Of a stretch of DNA of 42,129 nt, positions 8,691-17,928 are shown piece by piece (the first letter of the stretch is position 1; each line of letters opens with the position of its first letter). This DNA comes from Sphaerimonospora mesophila NBRC 14179 = JCM 3151 (GTDB lineage Bacteria > Actinomycetota > Actinomycetes > Streptosporangiales > Streptosporangiaceae): positions 1 to 42,129 of the forward strand of contig BCRI01000058.1 of assembly GCA_001552515.1 (NCBI GenBank). The letters are read 5' to 3'. The notes below the pieces were generated by a model. That model was not told the DNA's origin and searched no databases. It saw nothing but the letters and a program-made list of their open reading frames with translations. Both the position numbers and the translations under genes were made by a program.

Positions 8691-9325
8691 GCCCGTGTCC
8701 CGGCGGTCAGCTTCTCGACATACTTGGCGATGACGTCGACCTCGATGTTCACCGGGTCGCCCGGCTGCTTGCCGCCGAGGGTGGTGAGCCCGAGCGTGGT
8801 GGGGATGAGGCCGACCGAGAACCGGTCGGCCGCCGCCTCGACCACGGTCAGGCTGACGCCGTCCACCGCGACCGACCCCTTCTCCACCATGTAGCGGGCG
8901 AGATCGGCGGGCAGTGAGATCCGTACGGTCTCCCAGTTGGCGCCGGGCTCGCGGGACAGGATCACGCCCGTGCCGTCCACGTGACCCTGCACGATGTGCC
9001 CGCCCAGGCGCTGGTCGGCCCGTACGGCACGCTCCAGGTTGACCCGGGAACCGGGCCGCAGCGCGCCGAGGCAGGAGCGGTCGAGCGTCTCCTTCATCAC
9101 ATCGGCGGTGAACACGGCCCCGTCGACGGAGGTCACCGTGAGACACACCCCGTTGACGGCGATCGAGTCGCCGTGGCGGGCGTCCGTGGTGACGATCTCA
9201 CCGCGTACGGTGAGCAGCGCCGAATCGCCGCCCCCATCTGTTCTCGATCCGGGGCCTTCGCCCCCGCCGCCCCCGAGCTCGACGGCGACGACCTCGCCGA
9301 GCTCCTCGACGATTCCGGTGAACAT
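8687..9325 (-). CDS. ribE: Riboflavin synthase, alpha subunit
   Basis: RibE converts two lumazine molecules to riboflavin. The 212-residue protein starts MFTGIVEELGEV and contains two lumazine-binding repeats: the first with SIAVNGVCLTVTSVDG, the second with HIVQGHVDGTGVI and SVAVDGVSLTVVEA. A glycine-rich insertion of about 19 residues (GGGGGEGPGSRTDGGGDSA) lies in the first repeat after the first strands, probably a surface loop. The ATG at 9325 has AAGGAGAG immediately upstream, and that ribosome binding site is one arm of a 9-bp hairpin. It is the first gene behind the FMN riboswitch. A ribD gene is not present in the window. Confidence 0.95.
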   Translation of the reverse strand: MFTGIVEELGEVVAVELGGGGGEGPGSRTDGGGDSALLTVRGEIVTTDARHGDSIAVNGVCLTVTSVDGAVFTADVMKETLDRSCLGALRPGSRVNLERAVRADQRLGGHIVQGHVDGTGVILSREPGANWETVRISLPADLARYMVEKGSVAVDGVSLTVVEAAADRFSVGLIPTTLGLTTLGGKQPGDPVNIEVDVIAKYVEKLTAGTRA

Positions 9326-9330
9326 CTGAA

Positions 9331-9368
9331 CTCTCCTTCGGGGGAAGCCCGGCATGGGTGAAGGAGAG
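9331..9368 (-). promoter_or_regulatory. Shine-Dalgarno sequestering hairpin of the ribE leader
   Basis: CTCTCCTTC at 9331-9339 and GAAGGAGAG at 9360-9368 are perfect 9-nt complements with a 20-nt loop. In the minus-strand mRNA the downstream arm contains the ribE Shine-Dalgarno sequence GAAGGAGAG. The hairpin lies between the FMN aptamer and the ribE start, so it is a likely expression platform controlling translation initiation. The fold is read directly from complementarity; the switching mechanism is inferred. Confidence 0.72.
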
Positions 9369-9493
9369 ACCACCGCTCTTGCCTCCCGCCTGCGCCGGAC
9401 GCGTCGTCACGGCGGGCTCCGGGGAGGATGCGGCTTCGCATCACGTCGACGGACGACTGCGCCTCCTCGGCACGGTCGCCCGCTCGCGCGCTT

Positions 9494-9625
9494 CCTCCCA
9501 TCCGGACTTTCACCGTCGGTCCTGGAATCTCACCAGGTCCACCGGCCGATGGCTTCGGCCGGGTCGCGGACTGCCACCCGCACGGGGTGTCACCGCCGGT
9601 TCGGAATTACACCGACCCCGGAGCA
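9494..9625 (-). ncRNA. FMN riboswitch (RFN element) upstream of ribE
   Basis: Read on the minus strand, this stretch has the conserved FMN aptamer blocks in order: GGTCGGTGTAATTCCGAACC, then CGGCGGTGAC, AGTCCGCGACCCG, a variable arm near CCGGCCGAAGCCATCGGCCGG, GGTGAGATTCCAGGACCGAC and GGTGAAAGTCCGGATGGGAG. It ends about 170 nt before the ribE ATG. Bound FMN would lower expression of the ribE-ribM-ribBA-ribH operon. The downstream SD-sequestering hairpin suggests translational rather than transcriptional control. Confidence 0.95.
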
Positions 9626-9909
9626 CGCTCGCTCTGTCGTCAACCAGTGTGCCATGCCCGCCACGGTGACCGTTATGGAGGGATTGCACTGCCGCCTCCG
9701 CGGCGGTCTCGCATCGGTCTTGTCAGGATTCGGTGCTGGTTGCGTCACAGGGTTGTGACACACAACCGCAATTCATCCCAAGCGATCACAAATCGGAATG
9801 TTCCCCGCATCGGACCAGCAACTTTCAGGTCCGCCCTCTTAACCTCCGCGCCAAGTGATGCTTAGTTGACCGCAAAGCTCTTACAGATCGACCCCCCAGG
9901 AGTGAGTCC
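9626..9909. other. Divergent intergenic region between the rib operon and ABC operon 1
   Basis: This 284-bp stretch separates the minus-strand rib leader from the plus-strand binding-protein gene and must hold both promoters. It contains the palindrome at 9744-9759 and an overlapping GGTTGTG-aca-CACAACC inverted repeat (9751-9767). For the plus strand, TTAACC (9839) and TAGTTG (9863) with an 18-bp spacer are a weak promoter candidate. The AGGAG at 9897-9902 is the ribosome binding site of the next gene. No coding sequence is convincing. Confidence 0.5.
9744..9759. promoter_or_regulatory. Operator-like palindrome GTCAC-N6-GTGAC upstream of ABC operon 1
   Basis: The sequence GTCACAGGGTTGTGAC is a perfect inverted repeat (GTCACA, 4-nt spacer, TGTGAC) about 150 bp before the binding-protein start. 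A site with the same half-sites and spacing occurs upstream of the second ABC operon at 16637-16652. It is a plausible binding site for a dimeric regulator; the regulator is not identified. Confidence 0.5.
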
Positions 9910-11649
<1,740 letters not shown>

Positions 11650-11676
11650 CAAGCGTCAGGTGACCATCTGACCACG

Positions 11677-11710
11677 CGCGGGGCCGGGCGACCATGAACC
11701 CGGCCCCGCG
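11677..11710 (+). terminator. Strong intra-operon hairpin after the first binding-protein gene
   Basis: CGCGGGGCCGGG (11677-11688) and CCCGGCCCCGCG (11699-11710) form a perfect 12-bp stem with a 10-nt loop, 28 bp after the stop codon. No U tract follows. In an operon such a hairpin can act as a partial terminator or protect the upstream mRNA, giving more binding protein than permease. The remaining 153 bp before the permease gene show nothing except the ribosome binding site. Confidence 0.65.
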
Positions 11711-11863
11711 TGATGCCCACGCCCGCGCCCGCGCCGGCCGATGCCGCGCCGGTCCGCGGGCCGGGCGTCGCCACCCTCACGAACCACCGGCCCGCCGGCG
11801 GCTCACGCCTTGACCAGGCGGCCCGGTGGGCCCGGCCCGTCATCTGCAGGAGGTCGGGGACCC

Positions 11864-13375
11864 TTGCTTGTGTTCATCACGCGGCGGCTGCTCATATCGG
11901 CCATCGTCCTGCTCGCCGCGACATTCATCATGTTCGTCCTGGTCGCCCTGTCCGGGGACCCGCTCCAAGACCTGCGCGAGCAGTCGACTCCGCAGGCCAA
12001 GGCGCAGATGGCGGCCCGCATCGAGGCGATGCGGCTCGACGTGCCGATCCCGGTCCGCTATCTCGGCTGGCTCGGCGACCTCATCCTCCATGGAGACCTC
12101 GGCGTCGACAAGGCGGGCAGCTCGGTCTCCGCCCAACTCGGCCAGGCCACCGCGGCCACCCTCCAGCTCGTGGTCGTCGCGACGCTGCTCGGCGCGTTCA
12201 TCGGCGTCACCATCGGCGTCATCTCGGCGCTGCGTCAGTACAGCAGTTTCGACCACGGCATTACTTTCACAGCTTTCGTCTGCTTCTCGCTACCGGTTTT
12301 CTGGGTGGCGACGATGCTCAAGCAGTACCTGGCGATCGAGTTCAACGACTGGCTGCGCGACCCCACGATCCCGGCCTGGGTCATCGCGGCACTGGCCGTG
12401 CTCGCCGGACTGGTCTGGGGCTCGATCTACCACGGGGATCGGCGCGGCAAGCTGGCCGCCTTCGGCATCGGCTTCGCCGTCACCGCCGTGATCCTCTTCG
12501 CCCTCTCCGCGAGCCGCTGGTTCGCCGACCCCGGCCTCGGCTTCCCGTTCGTCCTCGTGGTCTCGCTGGCGGCCGCTGCCGGAATGGCGGCGTTGATCTC
12601 CGGTCTGGAGCACCTCCAGCCGATGTACGCGGCGCTGGCCGCCGCGGGGGTGGGCGCGCTGCTCTACTACCCGCTGCAGCCGATGCTGGACGACGCGAAC
12701 CTGCTGTCCATCCTCGGCTTCGCGGCCGTCACCGTCGTGGTCTGCTGGGCGCTGGGACACCAGATCGGCGGGCTGCTGAGCCGGCAGGCCGTCCCGCTGG
12801 CCATCGGCAGCGGGCTGCTCACCGGCGGGCTGATCTTCTTCGACCGGCTCCTGCAGGCCTGGGGCAGCTACGCCGCCTCGGTGCGGGGCCGGCCGGTGGC
12901 CACGATCGGGTCGCAGACCCCCGACTACACCGGTGACTTCTGGCACATCTCGCTGGACACCTCGATGCACCTGCTGCTGCCCACGCTGGCGCTCATTCTG
13001 ATCGGCCTGGCCGGTCACTCGCGCTACAGCAGGGCGAGCATGCTCGAGGTGATGAACCAGGACTACGTCCGTACGGCTCGGGCCAAGGGCCTGCCGGAGC
13101 GGACGGTGGTCGTCAAGCACGCGTTCCGCAACGGGCTGATCCCGATCACCACGATCCTCGCGCTCGACTTCGCCGCGGTCTTCAGCGGCGCCGTCGTCAC
13201 CGAGCACGTCTTCGGCTGGCGCGGCCTGGGATCGATGTTCACCAAGGCGCTCCGAGAGGTGGACCCGATGCCGGTCATGGGGTTCTTCCTGGTCTCGGGC
13301 GCCGCCATCGTGCTCTGGAACATGCTCGCCGACATCGCCTACGCGTTCCTCGACCCACGCATCCGGCTGTCCTGA
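11864..13375 (+). CDS. Peptide-type ABC transporter permease (DppB-like) with an internal membrane insertion
   Basis: This 503-residue protein is a DppB-type permease. It has a first helix at 10-30, the usual helices near 100-150, and the ATPase-contacting EAA loop near 399-427 (DYVRTARAKGLPERTVVVKH-type), ending DPRIRLS as DppB proteins do. DppB proteins normally have about 310-340 residues; the excess lies at about 168-335, where roughly six extra hydrophobic segments are inserted. TTG at 11864 is chosen as start because CAGGAGG lies 10 nt upstream (11847-11853) and the product then begins MLVFITRRLL like its family. A GTG at 11870 is the alternative; an ATG-type start further upstream would add unrelated residues. 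It pairs with the next permease. Confidence 0.9.
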   Translation: MLVFITRRLLISAIVLLAATFIMFVLVALSGDPLQDLREQSTPQAKAQMAARIEAMRLDVPIPVRYLGWLGDLILHGDLGVDKAGSSVSAQLGQATAATLQLVVVATLLGAFIGVTIGVISALRQYSSFDHGITFTAFVCFSLPVFWVATMLKQYLAIEFNDWLRDPTIPAWVIAALAVLAGLVWGSIYHGDRRGKLAAFGIGFAVTAVILFALSASRWFADPGLGFPFVLVVSLAAAAGMAALISGLEHLQPMYAALAAAGVGALLYYPLQPMLDDANLLSILGFAAVTVVVCWALGHQIGGLLSRQAVPLAIGSGLLTGGLIFFDRLLQAWGSYAASVRGRPVATIGSQTPDYTGDFWHISLDTSMHLLLPTLALILIGLAGHSRYSRASMLEVMNQDYVRTARAKGLPERTVVVKHAFRNGLIPITTILALDFAAVFSGAVVTEHVFGWRGLGSMFTKALREVDPMPVMGFFLVSGAAIVLWNMLADIAYAFLDPRIRLS

Positions 13376-13391
13376 CGGAGCGGAGACACAG

Positions 13392-14369
13392 ATGACACTC
13401 AACACGGAGCAGTTCCAGCCCGACGTCGAGACGCAGGGCATGACCGTCACCGCCCGCACCCAGCGCCAGCTCGTCATCCGCAGGTTCTTCCGGCACAAGG
13501 GGGCGCTGTTCGGCCTGGTCCTGTTCACCTTCGTCTTCGTCCTGGCCTTCTCCTCGATCGGCTTCGGCCCGATCCCCGGCTGGTGGGACAAGTCATGGAC
13601 GGGCACCGGCACCCTCGTGGAGCGGGGCCGTCCCACGCTCAGCCTGCTCCCCGAGTTCCTCGGCGGCACCGGCGTCCACCTCGGCGAGCACCCGTTCGGC
13701 CAGGACAACCTGGGCAAGGACTACTTCGCGCTCACCATGCGCGGCACGCAGATCTCGATCATCGTGGCGCTGGCCATCGGCCTGATCTCCACCATCGTGG
13801 GCACCGTGATCGGCGCCCTGGCCGGCTACTTCCGCGGCCGGGCCGAGGCGGTGCTGATGCGGTTCACCGACGTGATGATCACGATCCCGGTCCTGGTCAT
13901 CGGGGCCGTGGTCGGCCAGATGGCCGGCAACCTGGGGCCGTACTTCCTGGCCCTGATGCTCGGCCTGATCACCTGGACCAGCGTCGGCCGGCTCGTACGA
14001 GGCCAGTTCCTGTCGCTGCGGGAGAAGGAGTTCGTGGAGGCCGCCCGGGCCGTGGGCACCCCCGCCACCCGGATCATCTTCAAGCACATCCTGCCCAACA
14101 CGCTCGGTGTGATCATCGTGAGCGCGACGCTGGCGATCTCCTCCGGCATCCTGCTGGAGACGGCGCTGTCGTTCCTGGGATTCGGCGTCAAGCCCCCGGA
14201 CACGTCGCTCGGCCTGCTCATCGAGACCTACCGCAGCGCGATGGTGACCCGGCCGTGGCTGTTCTGGTGGCCCGGCATCTTCATCGTCGTGATCGCGCTG
14301 TCGGTCAACTTCATCGGCGACGGCCTGCGCGACGCCTTCGACCCTCGACAGAACCGGGTGCGTGACTGA
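13392..14369 (+). CDS. Peptide-type ABC transporter permease (DppC-like)
   Basis: This 325-residue second permease has a cytoplasmic N-terminus of about 35 residues, a first membrane helix (GALFGLVLFTFVFVLAF), an extracellular loop with FGQDNLGKDYFA, then five further helices. The EAA loop reads EFVEAARAVGTPATRIIFKH, and the end (SVNFIGDGLRDAFDPRQ) is typical of DppC. It starts 16 bp after the first permease, with GGAG before the ATG, and its stop overlaps the next start as TGATG. It forms the membrane channel with the preceding gene product. Confidence 0.93.
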   Translation: MTLNTEQFQPDVETQGMTVTARTQRQLVIRRFFRHKGALFGLVLFTFVFVLAFSSIGFGPIPGWWDKSWTGTGTLVERGRPTLSLLPEFLGGTGVHLGEHPFGQDNLGKDYFALTMRGTQISIIVALAIGLISTIVGTVIGALAGYFRGRAEAVLMRFTDVMITIPVLVIGAVVGQMAGNLGPYFLALMLGLITWTSVGRLVRGQFLSLREKEFVEAARAVGTPATRIIFKHILPNTLGVIIVSATLAISSGILLETALSFLGFGVKPPDTSLGLLIETYRSAMVTRPWLFWWPGIFIVVIALSVNFIGDGLRDAFDPRQNRVRD

Positions 14370-15454
14370 TGACGACGACCAACACCCAGGGCGCGCACAT
14401 CGCCAGGCGCCTGTCGGACTCCAAGCGCCCGGGCGAGGCCGAGATCCTGAAGGTGGAGAACCTGCAGGTCTCCTTCCCCACCGACGACGGTCTCGTGCGG
14501 GCCGTACGCGGCGTGTCCTACACCGTGCACGAGCGCGAGGTGCTCGGCATCGTCGGCGAGTCCGGGTCCGGCAAGTCGGTCTCCTCGATGGCGGTGATGG
14601 GCCTGCTGCCCAAGAGCGCGAGGATCACCGGCAGCATCCACTACCGCGGCGACGACATGCTGAAGATGACGGAGCGCAGGCGCCGCGGTCTGCGTGGGCG
14701 CAGGATCGCCATGATCTTCCAAGATCCGATGACCGCGCTCAACCCGGTGCACACCATCGGCGACCAGCTCGCCGAGGCGGTGCTCGCCCATGAGCTGGTC
14801 CCCCGGAAGGATGCGCTGGCCCGGGCCAGGGAGATGCTCGACCTGGTCGGCATCCCGCAGGCCGGAGCCCGGCTGCGCGCCTATCCGCACGAGTTCTCCG
14901 GCGGCATGCGGCAGCGCGCGATGATCGCCATGGCGGTCATCAACAATCCGGACGTGATCATCGCGGACGAGCCGACCACCGCGCTGGACGTGACCGTCCA
15001 GGCCCAGATCCTGGAGAAGCTCCTGGAGGTCAAGGACGCGGTGGACGCCGCGATCGTGCTGATCACGCACGACCTCGGCGTCATCGCGGGCATGGCCCAC
15101 CGCGTCCTGGTGATGTACGCCGGCAAGCCGGTGGAGATCGGCGACGTCGACCGCACGTTCGCCTCACCCCGCATGCCGTACACCGCGGGCCTGCTCGGCT
15201 CGATCCCCACGACGGGGTCGTCCGGCGGCCGGCTGCGACCGATCAAGGGATCACCGCCCTCACTGATCAATCTGCCGCCCGGCTGCCCGTTCTCCCCGCG
15301 CTGCCCGCTCGCCGACGAGCGCTGCCGGACGGCCGAGCCGGTGCTGGCGGAGACGGACATCGGCGGGCACTACGCGGCCTGCCATCACTGGCGCCGGCTG
15401 GCCGCGCACTCCGACCCGACAGCACTGTTCAAGACGAACGGCGAGGCCTCATGA
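14369..15454 (+). CDS. Peptide-type ABC transporter ATPase (DppD-like)
   Basis: This 361-residue ATPase has Walker A GESGSGKS at residues 63-70, the signature [14 protein letters not shown], Walker [15 protein letters not shown] and the switch histidine in [12 protein letters not shown]. The C-terminal oligopeptide/dipeptide extension carries [15 protein letters not shown]. Compared with relatives it has an additional N-terminal tail of about 25 residues. It starts by a TGATG overlap with the permease and ends by an ATGA overlap with the second ATPase, so the ATPases should be made in equal amounts. Confidence 0.94.
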   Translation: MTTTNTQGAHIARRLSDSKRPGEAEILKVENLQVSFPTDDGLVRAVRGVSYTVHEREVLGIVGESGSGKSVSSMAVMGLLPKSARITGSIHYRGDDMLKMTERRRRGLRGRRIAMIFQDPMTALNPVHTIGDQLAEAVLAHELVPRKDALARAREMLDLVGIPQAGARLRAYPHEFSGGMRQRAMIAMAVINNPDVIIADEPTTALDVTVQAQILEKLLEVKDAVDAAIVLITHDLGVIAGMAHRVLVMYAGKPVEIGDVDRTFASPRMPYTAGLLGSIPTTGSSGGRLRPIKGSPPSLINLPPGCPFSPRCPLADERCRTAEPVLAETDIGGHYAACHHWRRLAAHSDPTALFKTNGEAS

Positions 15455-16461
15455 CCGAGAATGTGCTGACCGAGAATGGGCCACTGCTCGAGGTCAGCGA
15501 CCTCGTGGTGAACTTCCCCATCAAGGGCGGCATCGTGCGCAGGACCGTCGGGCGGATCCAGGCGGTCAGCGGGGTGTCGCTGCATGTCGACAAGGGCGAG
15601 ACGCTCGGGGTCGTCGGCGAGTCCGGCTGCGGCAAGTCGACCACGGGCCGGGCCGTGCTGCAGCTCCACCGTCCCACGTCCGGCTCGGTCCGCTTCGCCG
15701 GCAAGGAGCTGACCACGCTGACGGCCAAACAGATGCAGGCCGTCCGGCGTGACATGCAGATCGTCTTCCAGGACCCCTACGCGTCGCTCAACCCGACGAT
15801 GCCGGTGAACGACATCATCGCCGAGCCGCTCAGGGTCCACGGCCTGTGGAAGTCCACGGGGCGCGAGAAGGTCGCCGAGCTGCTGCGCATGGTCGGGCTG
15901 AGCCCCGAGCACGGCAACCGGTACCCGCACGAGTTCTCCGGCGGCCAGCGCCAGCGCGTCGGCATCGCCAGGGCGTTGGCGCTGCAGCCCAAACTGCTGA
16001 TCCTCGACGAGCCGGTGTCGGCCCTGGACGTGTCGGTGCAGGCCGGTGTGGTCAACCTGCTGGAGGACCTGCAGGATGCCCTGGGCCTGGCCTACGTGTT
16101 CATCGCGCACGATCTGTCGGTGGTGCGGCACATCTCCGACCGGGTCGCGGTGATGTACCTGGGCAAGGTCGTGGAGACCGGACCGCGCGACGATCTCTAT
16201 GACCGGCCCGCGCATCCCTACACCCAGGCGTTGCTCTCGGCCGCCCCCACGGCCGACCCGGCGGCGGAACGGAGCAGGGAGCGGATCATCCTCACCGGCG
16301 ACGTGCCCTCTCCCATCGACCCGCCCTCGGGCTGCCGATTCCGCACCCGCTGCTGGAAAGCGCGGGAGATCTGTGCCGAGGAAGAGCCCGAACTGGTCGA
16401 CCGTGGCAACGGCCACCCGGTCGCGTGCCACTTCGCCGAGGTGAACACGGCCGTCACCTGA
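15451..16461 (+). CDS. Peptide-type ABC transporter ATPase (DppF-like)
   Basis: This 336-residue ATPase has Walker [10 protein letters not shown] at residues 56-64, signature [15 protein letters not shown], Walker [15 protein letters not shown] and the histidine in [11 protein letters not shown]. The C-terminal extension ends with the family pattern [18 protein letters not shown]. It is the last gene of operon 1 and pairs with the preceding ATPase. A strong hairpin follows 25 bp after the stop codon. Confidence 0.94.
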   Translation: MTENVLTENGPLLEVSDLVVNFPIKGGIVRRTVGRIQAVSGVSLHVDKGETLGVVGESGCGKSTTGRAVLQLHRPTSGSVRFAGKELTTLTAKQMQAVRRDMQIVFQDPYASLNPTMPVNDIIAEPLRVHGLWKSTGREKVAELLRMVGLSPEHGNRYPHEFSGGQRQRVGIARALALQPKLLILDEPVSALDVSVQAGVVNLLEDLQDALGLAYVFIAHDLSVVRHISDRVAVMYLGKVVETGPRDDLYDRPAHPYTQALLSAAPTADPAAERSRERIILTGDVPSPIDPPSGCRFRTRCWKAREICAEEEPELVDRGNGHPVACHFAEVNTAVT

Positions 16462-16476
16462 CGTCAAATGACGTCA
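16459..16476. promoter_or_regulatory. Two TGACGTCA palindromes one helical turn apart
   Basis: TGACGTCA occurs at 16459-16466 (including the stop codon of the ATPase gene) and again at 16469-16476, so the centres are 10 bp apart on the same DNA face. This could be a protein-binding site or chance. No function can be assigned. Confidence 0.3.
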
Positions 16477-16485
16477 TCCGGCCCT

Positions 16486-16517
16486 CGGCCCCCGGCTTCG
16501 TTACATGCCGGGGGCCG
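16486..16517 (+). terminator. Hairpin terminator of ABC operon 1
   Basis: CGGCCCCCGGC (16486-16496) and GCCGGGGGCCG (16507-16517) form a perfect 11-bp G/C stem with a 10-nt loop, 25 bp after the last stop codon of the operon. A U tract is missing, which is common for actinobacterial terminators. Confidence 0.72.
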
Positions 16518-16582
16518 TCGCCGTCTTATGCGGCGCCCGCGCCGGCGGTCTTTCTCCTCCGCCCGGCCGGTGGGCGGCGCCC

Positions 16583-16598
16583 GATCAATCAATTGATC
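16583..16598. promoter_or_regulatory. A+T-rich palindrome in the spacer upstream of ABC operon 2
   Basis: GATCAAT (16583-16589) and ATTGATC (16592-16598) are perfect inverted copies separated by 2 bp. Such a site is rare by chance in DNA of this base composition and could bind a regulator. No family is assigned. Confidence 0.35.
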
Positions 16599-16634
16599 GT
16601 TCAACTAATGCGATATCTCTGTCTCATCCGAATT

Positions 16635-16654
16635 ATGTCACGAACTCGTGACAT
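16635..16654. promoter_or_regulatory. Operator-like palindrome upstream of ABC operon 2 (GTCAC-N6-GTGAC)
   Basis: ATGTCACGA and TCGTGACAT form a perfect 9-bp inverted repeat with a 2-bp spacer. Its core is GTCAC-N6-GTGAC (16637-16652), with the same half-sites and spacing as the palindrome before operon 1. It lies about 210 bp before the first gene and next to a possible -10 element (TAGAGT, 16662-16667), as expected for a repressor or activator site. Confidence 0.55.
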
Positions 16655-16862
16655 GGATACATAGAGTCAAATCTCATTCTCGACGACACATCTCCGCCGG
16701 TCAACGGGTTTCAGGGCACGAGCTGATTTAATTTAGGGAGCAATGCAGACAAAAGACGGAATGTTCCCGACTTCCAATTGACTCCCGGAAATCGAGTTGC
16801 GAAAGTTCCCCTACAGTCAGATCCCATCCGATCGCTGACGGCCCACCCGGGAGCACCGCACC

Positions 16863-17894
16863 ATGACGTTCCCCTCTTCGGCCCCTTCTCCGGCGGCCGC
16901 AGAAACCACCGAGGACACCGCCGGTTCCGCCGATCCGGCAGGGTCCGCTCCGGCCATCGTCGGCCGCTCGCCCGGCCGCCTGATGTGGCGGCGGTTCCGG
17001 CGCGACCGGACCGGTGTCGTCTCGGCCCTGGTCGTGCTGGCATTCTTTCTGATCGCCCTGCTCGCGCCGGTCATCTCGAAGCTCTACGGCAAGGACCCCT
17101 ACACCACCTACGGGCAGAATCGGCCGGGCCTGCTGAACGAGTTCGGATATCCGATCGCCCCCAACGGCGGCATGAGCGGCGAATTCTGGTTCGGCCTGGA
17201 GCCGGGCCTGGGCCGGGACGTCTTCATGCAACTCGTGTACGGCATCCGCACCTCGCTGAGCATCGCCGTGGTCGTCACGCTGGTCACGGTGGTCCTCGGC
17301 GTGGTGCTGGGCATCACGGCCGGATACATCGGCGGCAAGACCGACTACGTGATCGGCCGGGTCATCGACACGCTGCTGGCCTTCCCGCAGCAACTCTTCC
17401 TCATCGTCTTCCTGCCGGTCGTCGAGGCCGCCATCGTGCTGCCGGAGGAGGAGACCCCGGTCTGGCTCAGGTTCGTCTCGATCTGCGTCGTGCTGACCGT
17501 CCTCGGCTGGGCCGCACTCGCCCGTCTGCTCCGCTCGCAGGTCCTGTCGCTGCGCACGAGGGAGTTCGTGGAGGCGGCCCGGGTGACCGGCGCCTCGCCG
17601 GCCCGGATCATCTTCAAGGAGCTGCTGCCCAACCTGTGGACGCCGATCATCATCCAGGGCACGCTGCTGCTCCCGCTGTTCGTCGGCGCCGAGGCCGGCC
17701 TGGGCTTCCTCGGTGTGGGCATGACCGAGCCCACCCCCGACTGGGGCCGCATGTTCCAGGTGGGCGTCAACGTCTACCACTCCGACGTGACGTACCTGAT
17801 CTTCCCCGGCGTCTCCATGGTGATCTTCGTCATCGCGTTCAACCTGTTCGGAGACTCCATCCGCGACGCTTTCGACCCCAAGACCAAGCGCTGA
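16863..17894 (+). CDS. Peptide-type ABC transporter permease (DppC-like), operon 2
   Basis: This 343-residue permease has a long, mainly A/S/P/T/E N-terminal tail of about 45 residues, a first helix (VVSALVVLAFFLIALLA), an extracellular loop, and later helices with the EAA loop EFVEAARVTGASPARIIFKE. It ends FGDSIRDAFDPKTKR like DppC proteins. The extracellular loop between the first two helices is longer than in the operon 1 protein, and another short loop (LPEEETPVWLR) sits between later helices. ATG at 16863 has GGGAG upstream. It is unusual that the DppC-type permease is the first gene, ahead of the binding protein. Confidence 0.92.
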   Translation: MTFPSSAPSPAAAETTEDTAGSADPAGSAPAIVGRSPGRLMWRRFRRDRTGVVSALVVLAFFLIALLAPVISKLYGKDPYTTYGQNRPGLLNEFGYPIAPNGGMSGEFWFGLEPGLGRDVFMQLVYGIRTSLSIAVVVTLVTVVLGVVLGITAGYIGGKTDYVIGRVIDTLLAFPQQLFLIVFLPVVEAAIVLPEEETPVWLRFVSICVVLTVLGWAALARLLRSQVLSLRTREFVEAARVTGASPARIIFKELLPNLWTPIIIQGTLLLPLFVGAEAGLGFLGVGMTEPTPDWGRMFQVGVNVYHSDVTYLIFPGVSMVIFVIAFNLFGDSIRDAFDPKTKR

Positions 17895-17928
17895 CTCCGG
17901 CAGCGCCCATCCCCATAGGAAGGACCAC

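Larger units (their letters stand above)
16462..16862. other. Intergenic region between the two ABC operons
   Basis: This 401-bp non-coding stretch holds the terminator hairpin of operon 1 (16486-16517). An unusually A+T-rich segment follows (about 16580-16760) with two palindromes: GATCAAT-ca-ATTGATC at 16583-16598 and the 9-bp inverted repeat at 16635-16654. TAGAGT at 16662-16667 is a possible -10 element just downstream of the second palindrome. No convincing coding sequence was found in any frame. Confidence 0.6.

Noticed and set aside
9744-9759. CRP-family binding site before ABC operon 1
   Set aside because: CRP sites read TGTGA-N6-TCACA; here the half-sites are in the opposite order (TCACA-N4-TGTGA).
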